Source of the DNA: an uncultured Collinsella sp.
GTDB lineage: Bacteria; Actinomycetota; Coriobacteriia; Coriobacteriales; Coriobacteriaceae
Length of the DNA stretch: 32,133 nt
Assembly: GCA_902470835.1 (NCBI GenBank)
Contig: CABRHR010000011.1
Location: 1-32,133 of the forward strand
Direction: 5' to 3'
Shown here: positions 31,050 through 32,133 of the stretch, in pieces
Numbering within the stretch: the stretch's first letter is position 1
Layout of the letters: each line of letters begins with the position of its first letter
Notes under the pieces: generated by a model
Database searches by the model: none
What the model was told of the DNA's origin: nothing
Seen by the model: only the letters and a program-made list of their open reading frames with translations
Translations under genes and position numbers: made by a program

Positions 31050-32089
31050 ATGGACGTAACGTTCTCAACCTTCCTCGGCCAAATTGTGTCGAACCCAGTC
31101 CTTGCCGTCACCGTGATCCTCGCGTTGGGCGCCATCTTCGTCAATGGATGGACCGACGCGCCCAACGCCATCGCGACCTGCGTCACTACGCGTTGCATGC
31201 CCGCCCGCGCCGCCATTCTTATGAGCGCCGCATTCAACTTCCTCGGCGTGCTCATCATGACGCACTTTAATGCGAGCGTCGCCAACACCATCTCACATAT
31301 CGTCGACTTTGGCGGAAACAGCACCATGGCGCTCGCGTGCCTCTGCGCGGCGTTGTTCTCCATCGTCGTCTACGGCGCCACAGCGTCGCGTTTTGGCATC
31401 CCCACCTCGCAAAGCCACAGCCTTATCGCCGGCCTGACCGGTGCCGCTATCGCCCTCGGCGGCGCGAGCAGCGTCAACGTCCACGAGTGGATGAAGGTCA
31501 TCTACGGCCTGGCGCTCTCCATCGGCCTGGGCTTTGTCATGGGCTGGGTCCTGTGCAAGCTCGTCTCGATTCTTTTCGCCGCCGCCAACAGGCGACGTGC
31601 CAATGTCTTCTTTAAATACGCTCAGATCGCGAGCGCTGCGGCCATGAGCTTTATGCACGGCGCGCAGGATGGACAGAAGTTCATCGGCGTGCTCTTTTTA
31701 GGCGTAGCCTTCGCAAACGGCCAGACTAGCGTCGGCGATGCCGGCATCCCCATCTGGATTATGCTGCTGTGCTCGGCCACTATGGGTATCGGTACCAGCG
31801 TGGGCGGTGAGCGCATCATCAAGTCCGTCGGCCAGAGCATGGTTAAGCTCGAGAAGTATCAGGGCTTCTCCGCCGACCTCGCGGGCGCCGCGAACCTGCT
31901 GCTTGCCACCCTTACCGGCATCCCCGTGTCCTCCACCCACATCAAAACCTGCGCCATCATGGGCGTCGGTGCCGTCAAGCGCCTCTCGGCCATCAACTTC
32001 GGCGTCGTCAAGGACATGATGTTCACCTGGTTCTTCACCTTCCCCGCCTGCGGACTCATCAGCTTTGTCATGGCCAAGCTGTTCATGAT
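31050..32089 (+). CDS. PiT-family inorganic phosphate transporter (3' end cut by adapter)
   Basis: This is an integral membrane phosphate symporter of the PiT family. The first signature, FVNGWTDAPNAIATCVTT, is at about residues 31-48; it reads WTDAPN where many homologues have FHDTAN. The second conserved block, TGIPVSSTHIKTCAIMGVG, is near residue 290. About ten hydrophobic helices are visible, and GIPTSQSHSLIAGL is the matching internal repeat. The 346 real codons stop at 32089, where Nextera adapter begins; the frame runs on into adapter, giving the artefact peptide CLLYTSPSPRD. Only the last few residues of the usual length may be missing. The ATG at 31050 has GAGAAAG 7 bases upstream. 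No PhoU-like gene is visible before it. Confidence 0.92.
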
Positions 32090-32133
32090 CTGTCTCTTAT
32101 ACACATCTCCGAGCCCACGAGACGCTACGCTAT
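32090..32133 (+). other. Illumina Nextera adapter read-through (not genomic)
   Basis: The last 44 bases are CTGTCTCTTATACACATCT (32090-32108, the Nextera mosaic end), then CCGAGCCCACGAGAC (32109-32123, read 2 adapter), then GCTACGCT (32124-32131), which is the i7 index known as N709, and AT, the start of the P7 part. This is technical sequence left untrimmed at the contig end. Confidence 0.97.

Overview
The window is a GC-rich bacterial contig fragment with compact, mostly single-gene transcription units on both strands. Gene content, codon use and protein style (TTG/GTG starts, a 388-residue four-domain S1 protein, type A RNase P RNA, a short anaerobe-type ThiC) suggest an anaerobic gut actinobacterium of the Coriobacteriia, most like Collinsella. 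That assignment is inferred from familiarity, not from a search. The last 44 bases (32090-32133) are Illumina Nextera adapter read-through, so the right end is an artefact and the final gene is cut.

Layout. 1-5000: the 3' part of a CLC chloride-channel gene, a diacylglycerol/lipid kinase, a GGQ ribosome-rescue protein, xanthine phosphoribosyltransferase and a DHA2-type MFS exporter. 5000-11000: O-acetylhomoserine sulfhydrylase, a C_GCAxxG_C_C redox protein, a YigZ/IMPACT protein, RNase P RNA (minus strand), ribosomal protein S1 and a HAD phosphatase. 11200-19000: a cysteine desulfidase/UPF0597 protein, RpiB, nucleoside diphosphate kinase, the arginine pair argG and argH, and a Cof-type HAD phosphatase. 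19000-24800: DNA polymerase I, an M18 aminopeptidase, YaaA and a small membrane-anchored protein. 24800-27340: a TPP riboswitch, thiC and thiD. 27670-32089: an SGNH hydrolase, a macro-domain/PARG-like protein, a Bax-inhibitor-1 family protein, a small unknown protein and a truncated PiT phosphate transporter.

How genes work together. ArgG and ArgH make the last two steps of arginine synthesis. A 24-residue leader peptide ending in a cluster of arginine codons lies upstream of argG, followed by a terminator-like hairpin, so arginine-responsive attenuation is likely. A 56-codon small ORF with a good ribosome site lies between argG and argH. ThiC and ThiD make and phosphorylate the pyrimidine half of thiamine; the TPP aptamer abuts the thiC ribosome-binding site. 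Most other genes have their own intrinsic terminator.

The unexplained signal is in the intergenic DNA. (i) Two copies (7971-8075 and 11064-11167) of a roughly 105-bp nested-hairpin element share a core but have different, still fully paired outer stems; a third, diverged relative sits at 7869-7966. (ii) An 80-bp-period array of three imperfect palindromes lies at 27399-27616. (iii) A 126-bp structure with 31-bp arms lies at 18780-18905. (iv) Two inverted repeats built on the same GTTGCGGTGAAATA arm occur 21 kb apart. I know of no named family for these.
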